From Zingiber officinale (taxonomy: Eukaryota; Streptophyta; Magnoliopsida; Zingiberales; Zingiberaceae): a DNA stretch of 64,000 nt. Positions within the stretch are counted from its first letter, which is position 1; every line of letters starts with the position of its first letter. The stretch covers positions 11,216,672 through 11,280,671 of the forward strand of contig NC_056001.1 in assembly GCF_018446385.1 (NCBI RefSeq). Reading direction: 5' to 3'. Shown here piece by piece: positions 35,501-46,496 of this stretch. The notes below the pieces were generated by a model, which was not told the DNA's origin, searched no databases, and saw only the letters and a list, made by a program, of their open reading frames with translations. Made by a program: the position numbers and the translations under genes.

Positions 35501-35880
35501 GGTGTACATATCTAATAGATCCACCAATTCGATGAGTTCCCACCATCAACTTGATCTAAACATGCAGTTTTTTTTTGCCATATGAACACTATGATTGATG
35601 TGTTGTATTCCTTCTTCATTGAACTTGGCAAGCTAAATTCACTGCCACCCTTGTCTGTCTCAAGACAACAAGCAACTAAACATTATGCAGTTCCATCGCA
35701 GTCAGTCATGAGTCATCCGACAAGATTTTTTTTCACATAGACACAATTTTATTCTAGCACTAGTATATTCATTTCAAATATATATTTTAATCTTAGGGAA
35801 AGCTTACAACTTTCAATTAACGATTAATGATTAGATTTAAAAGAGCCATAGAAATTCATGGGAAGAGATGAAAATAAAAT
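35501..35880. other. No feature recognised
   Basis: Between the copia remnant and the gypsy 5' LTR; no ORF or repeat of note. Confidence 0.4.
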
Positions 35881-35885
35881 AAAGT

Positions 35886-37485
35886 TGATACGGAAAATAG
35901 TAGATGATCCAGATTATAGAGCGGAGATGATAATTAAGATGACGTGATAGTCAAAAGTCAAGAGGAGATGACAGTCAGGGTTAAGGACTACGCGTCCAAG
36001 CAATCCACTCCTCTTCGCCCGGTCGATTTTACGTCAGTCAGACCTAGAGCTCAGTCCTCTCACTTCTCATGGGCAAGGCTCACAATCTAATCTTGGCCAA
36101 TTTTACGTCGGTTAAACACAAAGGCTCAATCCCCTCATTTCTCATGGATAAGACTCCTAATCCAATTCTTGTCGGCTTTACACCGGTCGGACCCCTAGGG
36201 CTCAGTCCCCTCACTTTTTATGGTCAAGGCTCACAATCTAATCTCGGTCGGCTTTACACTAGTTGGACCCAAGGCTCAATTCCCTCATTTCTCATGGGCA
36301 AGACTTCCAATTTAATCTTAGTCGGCTTTACGCTCGTCAAACCCCTAGCTCAGTCCCTTCATTTCTAATGGGCAAGACTTTTAATCTAATCCCAATCGGC
36401 TTTACGCCGATCGGACCCCAGGACTCAGTCTCATCATTTCTCATGGGCAAGACTCTCATTCTAATCCTTGTCTGCTTTATGCTGGTCGGACCCCAGTGCT
36501 CAATCCCCTTAATTTTCATGGATAAGATCCCCAATCTATCTCAGTCGGCTTTACGCTGGTTGGACCTCAGGGCTCAATCCCCTCATTTCTCATAGGTAGG
36601 ATTCTCAATCTAATCCCAATAGATTTTATGCCGATCTGACCCCAGGAGTCAGTCCCCTCTCGCTTCTCATGGGCAAGACTCTCAATCTAATCCGGGCTGA
36701 CTTTACGCCGGTCAGACCCTAGGGCTTAGTCCCCTCATTTTTCATGGACAAGACTCCCAATCTAATCGCGGTCTTCTTTGCGCCGATCAGACCCCCCCCC
36801 CCAGCTCAGTCCCCTCACTTCTCATGGGCAAGACTCTAAATCTAATCCTAGCTGGCTTTACGCTGGTCAGACCCTTAGGCCTTAGTCCACTCACTTCTCC
36901 TAGTCATCATCCCAGCCATACTCCTAGTCGGCCTCTTAGTCGGTCGGACCTCAGGGGGACAACATTGTTAGGGAATCGTAACAACTTATTAGAAAATAAT
37001 AGTTATTCGTCAGGGAATATTCTAATACTTTGCCACATACAAACTACAGAACCTTTCTCTACCAAATGGAAATTCTCTACCCAATGGAAGTTCATTATAC
37101 ATCTTCTTTCACCCGACACCTCTTGACATTTGATATTCTCTGATGCCTTATGATTGCAAAGGTTATAAAAGGTAGTATAAAAAATGAAGTTCTCTCTGTT
37201 GATCAGGTATGTGCTAAATAGCAATTTTACTTATGTGTACGCATTTACTATTCTTCATCTCGTTTCCGCTTGATCTCTCTTCTAACTTCAGTGTCGGAGT
37301 GCCTGTTGCAGGGGACCTCTTCTCTAGTCCTCGTTCAAATGCTTCCGGATGCTTGGTCTGTGGTCTTTGTAAGGTCATGGGTACCACTAGCTATCCTCTC
37401 CCTTGAGACCTAGATTCCTTCCTTCATCAACGTTCTTGCTATCGTCACCGGTACCCCCATCTGACTCAACGTCTGGACATGATCA
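35886..37485 (+). repeat. gypsy 5' LTR (1.6 kb)
   Basis: Starts TGATACGG and ends GATCA. It contains an eleven-unit 75-bp minisatellite (36060-36900) and a TATA box (TATAAAA, about 37164). Near the 3' end is the phrase GTGTCGGAGTGCCTG..., similar to the GAGCGTCGGAGGG motif of the other LTRs in this window. Confidence 0.85.
36060..36900 (+). repeat. 75-bp minisatellite in gypsy 5' LTR
   Basis: About eleven degenerate units, each with CTCATGGGCAAGACT, CAATCTAATC, CGGCTTTACGCCGGTCGGAC and CTCAGTCCCCTCA. Unit starts are near 36066, 36141, 36217, 36291, 36365, 36440, 36515, 36589, 36666, 36741 and 36821. Because 75 is a multiple of three, several frames stay open and give repetitive ORFs that are not genes. 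Confidence 0.92.
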
Positions 37486-37529
37486 AATTTGACACTATCT
37501 GTGGGAACACATTCACATGTTTCGGAATG

Positions 37530-37932
37530 TGAAAATAGAGGACACCAGTAAAATCAACGTCACTATGACGCTTGAGGAATATAAATTATTCAAGGAGGCC
37601 AAAATGTGAGCGACCTCAGAAAAATAGACTGTAAATTCTCACCCATGTCGCACACCTATGGCATCGAAGGGCGGGCCCTCCGCCTTGGATGGAAGGTCTA
37701 AGAGGAAGTGGTCATGTGACTTCCTTGGGCATTGTATCGAGCCCTTGGAGAAGGTGGCAACAGAATGGAACAATCTCAGGCCTCCCCGGCCGGAAACTCA
37801 CCCTCATATGATTCGAAGAGAGGAAAATCCCTAGCCATTTAGGAGATGCTTGAACAACTCAGTGTTCCTTTCTCCTAGGAAATGTTAGACGAGAAACTTC
37901 CTAGGAGTTACAAGCCCCTATCTATCAGAGAA
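37530..37932 (+). pseudogene. gypsy gag, 5' part before the MULE insertion
   Basis: The frame near 37533-37610 reads VTMTLEEYKLFKEAKM before a stop, a gag-like start. A later piece ending SYKPLSIRE (37900-37932) continues with YEVTR after the MULE at 55104, showing the MULE split this coding region. Stops are present, so the gag was already or is now non-functional. Confidence 0.55.
37924..37932 (+). repeat. MULE target-site duplication, left copy
   Basis: ATCAGAGAA here is repeated exactly at 55095-55103, a 9-bp duplication as expected for Mutator-like elements. Confidence 0.95.
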
Positions 37933-38395
37933 GAGTAATGATACGCTGCGGGAAAACAAAGCACGAAACGCTGCACGAATGAGTCATCCATTCCCACGTG
38001 GAATGAAAAAATGCATTTTCCATTCCTCTCTGTCCACCTCAACTTTGACTAAATCCCTAAACTGTGTATGTTTCCCCCGATCTCTCTTCCACAGAAGCTG
38101 CCCACCCATCTCCTCCTATTTCTCTTCTGCGTCGCACTCTCCTCCGAGTGATCTTCCTGCGCCTCTCCTTTTTCTCTACTGCGCTGCCCTCTCCTCCTAT
38201 TTCTCTTCTCTTCTGCGCCGCCCTCTCCTCCAATTTCTATTCCACGCAGAAGATGTGCACAAAGCAGAGATCTGCCACCATCGAAGCTCCTCCATCGCCG
38301 AGCGAACCCTAAAGGCGCACCCCCAGCGAAGCCGCGAAGCTCCTCCACGGCTTTCTGGAAACCCTAAAGCTCCTCCACTAGCGACCCTGCCTTGA
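37933..38395 (+). repeat. MULE left terminal inverted repeat
   Basis: The first 130 bases are almost perfectly inverted relative to 54960-55094. A region rich in CTCCTC, TTCTCTTCTGCGC and TCCATCGCCGAG follows and is also inverted in the right arm (ending near 54345). It probably includes the transposase promoter and first, non-coding exon, ending at donor AAAG|GTGAGT (38404). Confidence 0.9.
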
Positions 38396-38403
38396 CGAGA
38401 AAG

Positions 38404-38917
38404 GTGAGTGTCTACTGGACAACCAATCAGGCAACACGTTTATTCCTTCTGAACTTTGTCGAGCTTGACTTTGCTGCAACTCTAAATTCATGACTCCTGA
38501 AGTTCAGGGAGGTCTTTGGACAGATGCTTCACAAGGTTTTTTATGACTATATCGAGCATGGATTCTCCAGTATAGTATGTTAAAGGGTCCATTTTCTTAT
38601 CTTATGGAATAGGCAGAATTTTTTTTCTTCAAGTTATACTTATTTAACTTATATCTGTTTATTAAATTTATTGTCAATATTTGGGAGAAATCCCAATGGA
38701 GGATTGTATATCTTTTGTGATTTGTGATATCTCTTGCTGTTGAGATTTGTGATTTTGTTATTCATATAACTATGGTCTCTTTTATATTATATTGTTTATT
38801 TATTTGTAATTCTTGTAACATATCTCTTCTTGCAGCATATCATTTCTTATAGCATATCATTTGTCTTCTTTGTTCACTGTATAAAAGTTTGCTAATAGCT
38901 ATTTTATTTGAATGTAG
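38404..38917 (+). other. Leader intron of the MULE transposase gene
   Basis: Begins GTGAGTG directly after the TIR-derived exon and ends AATGTAG. It is T-rich, as plant introns are. The coding start ATG is 14 bases into the next exon. Confidence 0.6.
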
Positions 38918-38931
38918 GTTGTAAAATTGTT

Positions 38932-41369
38932 ATGGAGCAAGAACGATTAATTGAGGGTGATTTCCAAGTGTTGGGCGATTCGTCAAGCTCAAATGGAGTT
39001 GATACTCCACAAGTTGGGATGTGTTTTTCAGCTGAAGAAGAAGTTCACGATTTTTACAAATCCTATGCCCAGATTCTTGGTTTTGGTATTGCAAAGCTAG
39101 GTTCCAAAAAAGGAGATGATGGCCAGCTGAAGTATTTTTCATTCGGATGCTCTAAAAATGGTAAGAATGCTCCTAGAGTGAAAAATTCTTTTTATCCTAG
39201 ACCCTGTAGCAAAACGGATTGCAAAGCAAAGATTAATATTACAGTTCAGAATGATGGATCATGTGTCATTACGAGTATTCAACTTGAACACAATCATGCA
39301 TTAAGTCCAAGAAAGTCAAGACATTTTAGATGTAATAAAGTGTTAGATTCCCAAACTAAGAGGAAATTAGAGTTGAATGATCAAGCGGGAATAACTTTGA
39401 GTAAGAGTTTTCAATCATTTGTTGTTAAAGCTGGTCGCTATGAAAACTTATCGTTTGATGAGAGAAAGTGTAGAAATTATGTGGCTGAATCACGGAGATT
39501 AAGGCTTGGGAATCGTGATGCAGAAGCCTTGAATAATTACTTTTGTTGTATGCAAAGTAGAAATTCAAATTTCTTTTATGTGATTGACGTAGATGAAGAT
39601 TCTCGCATAAGAAATATATTTTGGGCTGATGCAAGATCTAGGGCTGCATGTGATTCTTTTTCTGATGTCATTACATTTGATACTACATATCTTACCAATA
39701 GTTATGATATGCCATTTGCTCCGTTTGTTGGAGTAAATCATCATGGTGAATCCATATTACTTTGTTGTGGTTTGATATCTAAAGAAGATTCTTAAACTTT
39801 TATTTGGTTATTTAAATCATGGTTGACATACATGAGAGGACGAGCTCCACGAGCTATTATTACAGATCAATGCAAAGCCATGGAAATTGCAATTGTTGAG
39901 GTATTTCCGGACTCTCATCATCGTTTATGTTTTTGGCATATGATGAAAAAACTTCCAGCGAAGTTTAGTAGTCATGCCAACTATAAGTTGATAAAGAGAA
40001 ACTTGAAGAATATTGTTTACAATTCTATGACATCTGAAGAATGTGATAGCAACTGGAAAAAATTGATCGAAGAATTTAACTTAGAGAAAAATAATTGGTT
40101 GAATTCTTTATATGAAATTCGTCATAAGTGGATGCCTGTATATGTAAAAGATAAATTTTGTGCAGGGATGTCGACAAGTCAAAGAAGCGAAAGTATGAAT
40201 GCATTTTTTGATGATTATGTTCATTCAAAAACAACTTTGAAACAGTTTATTGAACAATATGACAATGCTTTGAAAAGCAAGATTGAAAAGGAAGATAATT
40301 CTGATTTTGCATCTTTCGATTCAATCATTCCAGTTATCAGTGGCAATCCAATTGAAAAACAGTTTCAAAGTGTTTACACTAACAAAATATTCAAGTTGTT
40401 TCAAGATGAATTGTGAGGTTTGATGTTTTGTAACACTACATTTGTGAAGCAAGAAGGGTCAACACTCTTTTTTGAGGTGACAGAAACTATATATGGGAAA
40501 GAGGGAGCAACTCAAAAAAATGTTTCATTTTGGGTACAATATAGTGAGTTACAATCTCAGATGAAGTGTTTGTGTCGTCTCTTTGAGTTTCGTGGAATTG
40601 TGTGTAGACATTTGATGTCAGTTATGGTGAAAAGAAATATCACTATAGTTCCAGAAAATTATATATTGGAACGATGGTGCAAAGACATTAAACGTGGATA
40701 TCAAGGAATCACCAATATATATGATGATTCTTATCATCATGCAGAGGAACGACAAAGATATAATAATCTTCAACCATTGTTACAAGAAGTGGGGCAGCTT
40801 GGGTCAAAAAATGATGAAAGGTGCTTTGTTTTAACAGGGATATTGAAAGAAGCCAAAAAAAGAATTATGGATATAAATATTGGTGATTCATTTGATGGTT
40901 ATCAGGACAGCAATAAAATATATGAAGAATCAAGAAATGAGAGCAAACAGTTTCACAGTCCTCTAAAAGTAAGGTCTCGTGGACGTCCACCGATGAAACG
41001 AAAACAATCCAAAATTGAGCAAATTGTGAAAAAGACGAAGACAAAGTCTCAAAAAAAGGTATGGTTGTATATTTGGCGAAATATACTTTTGGTGTTATGT
41101 TTTAGTGATAATTGATTTTGCTTTTGTTATTTGTTAATATTGAACATAACTACATCTATCTACAGAGTTCTACAGTTGATAAAAAGCAAGATGAGTTATC
41201 AAATATGAATTCTCCAAGTATGATCGATGATGAGTCCAGTAAAAATGTAAGTTGCGATTTCACCAGGTATGCACAGCTTTCTTAGGTTACTACACATCAA
41301 TTTTGAGAATAACTACTATGTATCAAAATTGCGATCAATAATTAGTCTTTGCAAGATCCTGAAAGAAAG
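38932..41369 (+). pseudogene. FRS: FAR1-related (FRS/MURA) transposase, two in-frame stops
   Basis: DNA transposase of the Mutator/FAR1 family, which cuts at the TIRs using a DDE active site. Main exon 38932-41058 is one frame of 709 codons with just two stops: TAA at 39793-39795 and TGA at 40414-40416. Order: FAR1 DNA-binding domain (HDFYKSYAQILGFG; Cys at FGCSK and KTDCKAK; LEHNHALSPRKSRH), linker, MULE domain with Asp in FDTTYLTN, Asp in AIITDQCKAM, Glu in SQRSESMNAFFD, then SWIM zinc finger CLCRLFEFRGIVCRH, and a basic RGRPPMKRKQ tail. Phase-0 small exons follow (41166-41246; 41346-41369, SLQDPERK); the true 3' end is unclear. The rest is well preserved, so stops are recent or read through. 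Domesticated host FRS genes look alike, but the TIRs show this is the transposon's own gene. Confidence 0.9.
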
Positions 41370-41960
41370 GTATGCACAGCTTTCTTAGGTGAAAAATACA
41401 CATCTATTTTTGAATGTCTTTGCACATACCTAACTAGGAATGAAATGATCTGTAAACATTTTATAGTTGCTTTAATTCGTTGTCAATCATGCTTTCTCCT
41501 TCTGCCCAGCATCTTAACTTTGAATGTCTTTCTTAGGTTATATGTCTACTATGTCAATCATCTTAACTTTATCCTTCAGCCCAGCAATTTCATCAGGCTT
41601 TTATTTATTTTGCAGGTTGTGTACTAAGGCCTATGCCGGGGAAATGGAGTTGATGACAAAAGAGAGAGAATATGTTGGTTTATGTTCATGACATTTAGAC
41701 ACTTTTTGTTGTGTGCTTGAGGGGTTGCAATGATGTTTATGTTAGCCCTATGTTGGGTTCTTTTTTAATTGAATATTGTAATGCAATTGAAGATTGTAAT
41801 GCAATTAAGTTTATGTTTCTAATTGAATTTTGTAAGTAGTATCCAATTGAGAATTGTAATGCAATTAGATTTATATTTCCAATTTAAGTTTGTAAGTAGT
41901 ATCCAATTAAAGTTTGTAATGAACTTGCATCATTTGGAGCTTGCATCATTTGGAGCCTCT
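41370..41960 (+). other. Transposase 3' region with SWIM-like remnant and short direct repeats
   Basis: A frame at 41400-41480 reads CLCTYLTRNEMICKHF, which fits a SWIM zinc-finger pattern (C-X-C-X8-C-X-H), beyond the proper one at 40590. At 41770-41920 the phrases AATTGTAATGCAATTA and TTTGTAAGTAGTATCCAATT repeat. This region probably holds the last exons and 3' UTR of the transposase gene. Confidence 0.4.
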
Positions 41961-41966
41961 TTCAGT

Positions 41967-42221
41967 TCATAGTTTCCAATTTGTAATCTCAATGCCACTG
42001 TTATAAGTTATTTTTTTTCTTCTCTGTTCTAAGTTATTCTTTTCTTCTTTGACATGATAAAGCTCTTGGGCAAGAACTTCTTTATCTTCTAAGAGGATTA
42101 CAATTTTTGCTTCAAGTTCCATTTCCCTTTCCTTCAGCAAGATTATTTCATTCTGGAAACGCTTTAGCATCAAGTAGCTTTTGAAGTAACAAGGTGCACG
42201 CTGCTTTGGGGGACAAATCAA
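41967..42221 (-). CDS. Small coiled-coil protein fragment in the MULE (hypothetical)
   Basis: An 84-codon minus-strand frame; it stays open upstream of the ATG for about 20 codons (SNTKSGRRPLICPPKQ) until a stop near the palindrome array. Residues about 20-70 form a strong heptad pattern rich in Leu/Ile/Glu/Lys (LKEREMELEAKIVILLEDKE). It lies downstream of the GRF gene on the same strand. It could be the last exon of a third gene or a second MULE accessory protein; I do not recognise the family. Its upstream part seems cut by the palindrome-rich insertion. Confidence 0.4.
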   Translation of the reverse strand: MICPPKQRAPCYFKSYLMLKRFQNEIILLKEREMELEAKIVILLEDKEVLAQELYHVKEEKNNLEQRRKKITYNSGIEITNWKL

Positions 42222-42239
42222 TGGCCTACGACCACTTTT

Positions 42240-42835
42240 GGTGTTGCTGATGCAATCAGCTTGACTTGGTGATCAGCTGAGTGCTAGCTTTTGAAGCTTT
42301 TGGCACGATGAGAATGCTAGTATGTATTGTTGGTAGCTCGTTCTCCGGACTAGGTCAGAGAGGGTTCGGTAGCTCGTTCTCTGGACCAGGAAGACGTTAG
42401 GGTTTAGGGCTGGGAAGCTCTAAAACCAACAGAGGCATTGGATCGGTTTGTTGACCGATCCAGTGATACTTTGACTGTCTGGATCGGTCTGTCGACCGAT
42501 CCAGTGATACCTTAGTTATCTGATCGGTCTCGTGACCGATCAGTAACCACACAGTAGCTTTTTGTGGGTTATCTGATCGGTCTGGTGACCGATCAGTAAG
42601 AAGCGAGACAACAGGGGATCAATAGGGGGATCGGTCTGTGGACCGATCCACCTATGGCCTGATCGGTCCACAGACCGATCAGGAATCGACAACTCACTGT
42701 GAAGAGTTGGGATCAGTCTGGGGACCGATCAGACTAGGGTCTGATCGGTCCACAGACCGATCAGGGATGTCCTGGACCGATCAGGCTATGCCTAGCCGCT
42801 GATCGGTCCAGGCTAGATTTCTGTCTTCTTCTTCG
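42240..42835. repeat. Array of GATCGGTC-type palindromes
   Basis: At least eight imperfect palindromes of 22-24 bp, such as GGATCGGTCTGTCGACCGAT (42481) and CTGATCGGTCCACAGACCGA (42659 and 42741), occur between 42440 and 42810, separated by 10-40 bp. The flanks (GTAGCTCGTTCTC twice, AGGGTTTAGGG) look like LTR or leader sequence. Probably a fragment of another retroelement inserted between the MULE genes. Confidence 0.8.
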
Positions 42836-43535
42836 CAGGTTGAAGTTATATAACGAGGTGAATATAATCAATTGACCTGACCCATGTTTAGCTCTATTCG
42901 TTGAAGTGATCCAACACATGGCATGATGGCAACTCCAAACATGCTCGGATGCCATATTTAAAATGCTAAATAGAATTCTGCTCAACTTCCTTTAGAATAC
43001 TGAAAGTTGAAAAATAAACAAGATGAAACATATTCTCCAATGATTTGAATAGATCAGTAAATAGAAACATGGTAACAAAACTATAAAGAAAAAAAATCTT
43101 ATTAGAAGATATCTTAGTATTTTGCATTGCTCATGGTCATGAAGCCATTTGAAGAGCGGCTCTGCTCGCTACTACCCAATAGGTACTCGTGCACTGAAAC
43201 CACATTTCCCTTTCCTTCCAGACAATGGATCACTTTAATCCTCAGCTGTTGCACTTTTACAAGTACAACAAATAGAGAAAATTTAAAACTAGATGCAATG
43301 GAAATGGAACGAAAAAGTTTCATTCATCTAGAATAAGAAAGAAACAAGATTAACCATGATATGAATTTGACAAAATGCAAGACTAGAAAGCAACTAAAAT
43401 TGCTTCAATCACATTATATATCAAAAAACTACTTACAAACTTCAATTAGAAATATATGGCTAATATAGGTTGAAGGCACATTAAAAAACCAAAAAACATC
43501 TTTCATTACTACAACAGTTATTTGCTTATAGCAAA
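42836..43535. other. MULE interior without recognised gene
   Basis: A/T-rich sequence 3' of the GRF gene. Overlapping small ORFs on both strands at 43114-43336 have no recognisable domain. Confidence 0.45.
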
Positions 43536-43812
43536 TTACATCAACCACTTCCAAATCATCACAATCCAAGTAAATACAAATACAACGATAACAACTCTAA
43601 ACTTTCTATTAAATGAACATATTTCATCACTCAATTTCATAGTAACAGAGTTGTTAACAGGCTCCAGGAGAACATTACAATCAATTGCACTTTCGATGTA
43701 CATATTAGATTTCTTCAATTCACTAATCTCCATTTGTAATATTTTGTTATCCCTCTTTAGATCATTAATAATTCCCTTAGCTCTCTCTGACAATTCTGGA
43801 TCATGCCATAAG
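43536..43812 (-). pseudogene. GRF zinc-finger gene, distal part of exon 2 (coiled coil and membrane segment)
   Basis: Continuing the frame from 53678, this part starts LWHDPELSERAKGIINDLKR, the end of the GRF finger. A coiled coil follows (IINDLKRDNKILQMEISEL), then a C-terminal hydrophobic segment VVIVVFVFTWIVMIWKWLM before the stop at 43536. Plant GRF proteins of the At4g04775 kind have just this order: one finger, coiled coil, single C-terminal membrane helix. The frame is open; the only lesion seen is the copia inserted at its 5' edge (43808-43812 is the target duplication). Confidence 0.85.
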
Positions 43813-46482
43813 TGTTAGAGTGTATACTAAAAGCCTAGCTTTTGGTATAAACAAGAATCACATTGGTCAAATGTCTACATTTATGATAAATGTAGTTGTT
43901 CAATTAATTTATATTGCAGATAACATGGTGTGTGGTGTCACACACAGAGGATCATGTTATCAGTACCTTATAAATTATAAACAGTAGCTCACGACCATAA
44001 TGGAAAGGAACAAACCATTGGAAGGTCGTAGTGTAATTAGGTATTAGTTTATCTTAATTATATAATTACACTAGTACACTTAGAGTGTATTGAGTAGGAC
44101 CATTAGAGGTCGTTTCTTTTATACTGACTTTATAAAGAAACAAAAACCTCAGTTATTATGGAAGTGTGTGCTCTTAATCCTAATATAATAACAAGCACAT
44201 ATATTTGATATTTATTTCTTTAATTTATCAATGGGTGAGATTTAGTTCGATGAATCAATAAGCCCGATAAGTTGGGAAATGATATCACTTATAGTGTGTG
44301 TTGTTGATTATAGAAGGAAACTGTGTCCTAGTGATTTAGGTTGAGAATGTCTCCAAGAGGAGCTCATAAGGATTGTCATGTTAAACCCTGCAGGTGGACT
44401 TAGTCCGACATGACGATGAAGTTGAGTGGTACTACTCTTGGAGCTAGATATTAATTAAGTGAGTTGTCAGTAACTTACTTAATTAGTGGACATTTGTTAT
44501 CTTAAACACAGGGAGACTAACACACTCATAATAAGAAGGAGCCCAAAATGTAATTTGGGATTGGTGCGGTAGTTCAATAATAGTTCTTTAGTGGAATGAA
44601 TTATTATTGATGAAATTAAGTTGTGTGTTCGGGGAGAACACGGGATGCTTAATTTCATCGGGAGACCAAAACCAATTCCTCCTCTCGGTCCCTATCGTAG
44701 CCTCTAGTAAATTGAGATTTATACCCACCGCATACCCACCTTCTTACCCATCCAATGGGGCCGGCCAAGCTAGCTTGGAACCCAAGCTAGGGCCGGCCAA
44801 GTCTAAGTGGATGAGCCATGTAGGTGGTCGGCCAAAGCATGGGTCCCAAGCTTAGGTGGTCGGCCACTAGAATATTAAAAAGGATTTTTATTAAAATTAT
44901 TTCTTATGTGGATATCATGATTTTAAAAGAGAGTTTAAAAATTAAAAATTTTCCTTTTATAGTTTTCTACAAAAGATTAAGAGAAGAGATTAATCTCTTT
45001 CCTTATTTGTAGTTTAAAAGGATGATTTTAATTTTTTGATAAAAACTTTCCTTATTTGTAAATCATCTACATGTTTAAAAGAGAGTTTAAAATTTGAAAT
45101 CTTTCCTTATTTGTTGATTAAAGGAGGATTTTAAATTTTAAGAAAACTTTCCTTTTTAACCATGTTCATGATTTAAAAGAGAGTTTAAAATTAAATATTC
45201 TCTTTTATAAGTTTCTACAAAAGATTAAGAAAAGATTTGATATCTTTCCTTATTTGTAGATTAAAAGAGATTTTAATTTTTAGAGATAACTTTCTTTTTA
45301 TCCACATGTTTAAAAGAAAGATTTTAATTTATTAAATTTCCTTTTATAAACCAATCATGAAGGGATAAAATTGTTGGAGAAATTTTATAAATTTCCGGAA
45401 GCAAATAAGGAAGTTTTAATTGGTGTTTAAAATTTTATTTGCTTGGAGAATTTATGTTGTGGCCGGCCATTAAAAATTGAAAAGAGAAAATTATTTTTAA
45501 TTAAATAAATTTTCCTTTTCAATGGCAAAAGAATTAAGGAAGTTTTTATTAAATTTTCCTTATTTGCCAAGACCAAGGATTATAAAAGAGGGGGTAGAGG
45601 AGGCTTCAAGGCGAACGACTCTATTCTATTTTTCTTTCTCTTTTCCTTGGTGTTGTGGTCGGCCAACCTCTCTTCCTCTCTTCCTCTTGGTGGTGGCCGA
45701 ACCTTCTCTATTGGCTTGGAGCTCTTGTGGTGGCCGGATACTACTTGGAGAAGAAGAAGAAGAAGGAGAGAAAGCTTGTATCCCTTGGAGCTTGGTTGAT
45801 GTTTTGTTCTTCGTCCTTGGTGAAGCTTCTTTGTGTTGGCCGAACCTAGCTAGGAGGAGAAGAAGGTGCTTGGTGGTTTCTCATCTTGGAAGATCGTTGC
45901 CCACACAACGTCCGAGGTTAGAAGAGGAATACGGTAGAAGATCAAGAGGTCTTTCTAGAAGGTATAACTAGTAATTTTTCTTTCCGCATCATGCTAGTTA
46001 TTTATGGAAATAATACCAAATACAAGAGGCTTACGATTCTAGTATTTCGAATATGTTTTTCGAAGTTGTGTTCTTTTGTTTTATTTTTCCTTGTGATTTG
46101 ATTGTTCTTTTCGGTTAACCTAAAGTTATTTTAGGAAATTAAATATTAGATTTCTATAAAAGGTTTTGTCTAGTCGGTGGTGGTTGCTCCCATATCCAAG
46201 AAGGCCATGTGCCTCGCCACGTCAGTACTGGGAACTAATTATGGAAATTAATATTTAATGGAATTAATAACTTAAGGCGATTTGGGTCGAACGTGTTAAG
46301 TTCCGCAGGAGATCCAATTCAAAACCTAAAAGAACAAATAGATTAAGTTTTGGATCAAACGTGTTAAGTTCATGAGCGATCCAAATTTAATTTAAAAGAA
46401 CACATGGTAGCTAGGAAAAGGTTCGAGACCTTTGTACAAAATTTTTGTTGGAACCTCTAGGTTTTCCGAGTAGCAACCAACA
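43813..46482 (+). repeat. 5' LTR of the nested copia element
   Basis: About 99% identical to the 3' LTR by eye; I counted roughly 16 changes in the first 1.1 kb and very few afterwards. It has GGCCGGCC-rich stretches (44758-44870), repeated TTTAAAAGAGAGTTTAAAA blocks (44925-45320) and a TATA box at about 45581. Confidence 0.93.
45581..45588 (+). promoter_or_regulatory. Copia LTR TATA box
   Basis: TATAAAAG in both LTRs (also 52770-52777), followed by a purine-rich stretch; the likely promoter of the element. Confidence 0.6.
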
Positions 46483-46484
46483 AT

Positions 46485-46496
46485 TGGTATCAGAGC
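46485..46496 (+). promoter_or_regulatory. Primer binding site of the nested copia
   Basis: TGGTATCAGAGC, two bases after the LTR end at 46482. Confidence 0.85.

Noticed and set aside
36069..36595. Repetitive ORFs reading MGKT.NLI..GFT.VGP
   Set aside because: Products of the 75-bp minisatellite whose unit is a multiple of three; the same happens at 59770-60611.
38908..38931. Upstream ATG at 38908 as the transposase start
   Set aside because: It precedes the likely splice acceptor (38916-38917); the ATG at 38932 in the exon is preferred.
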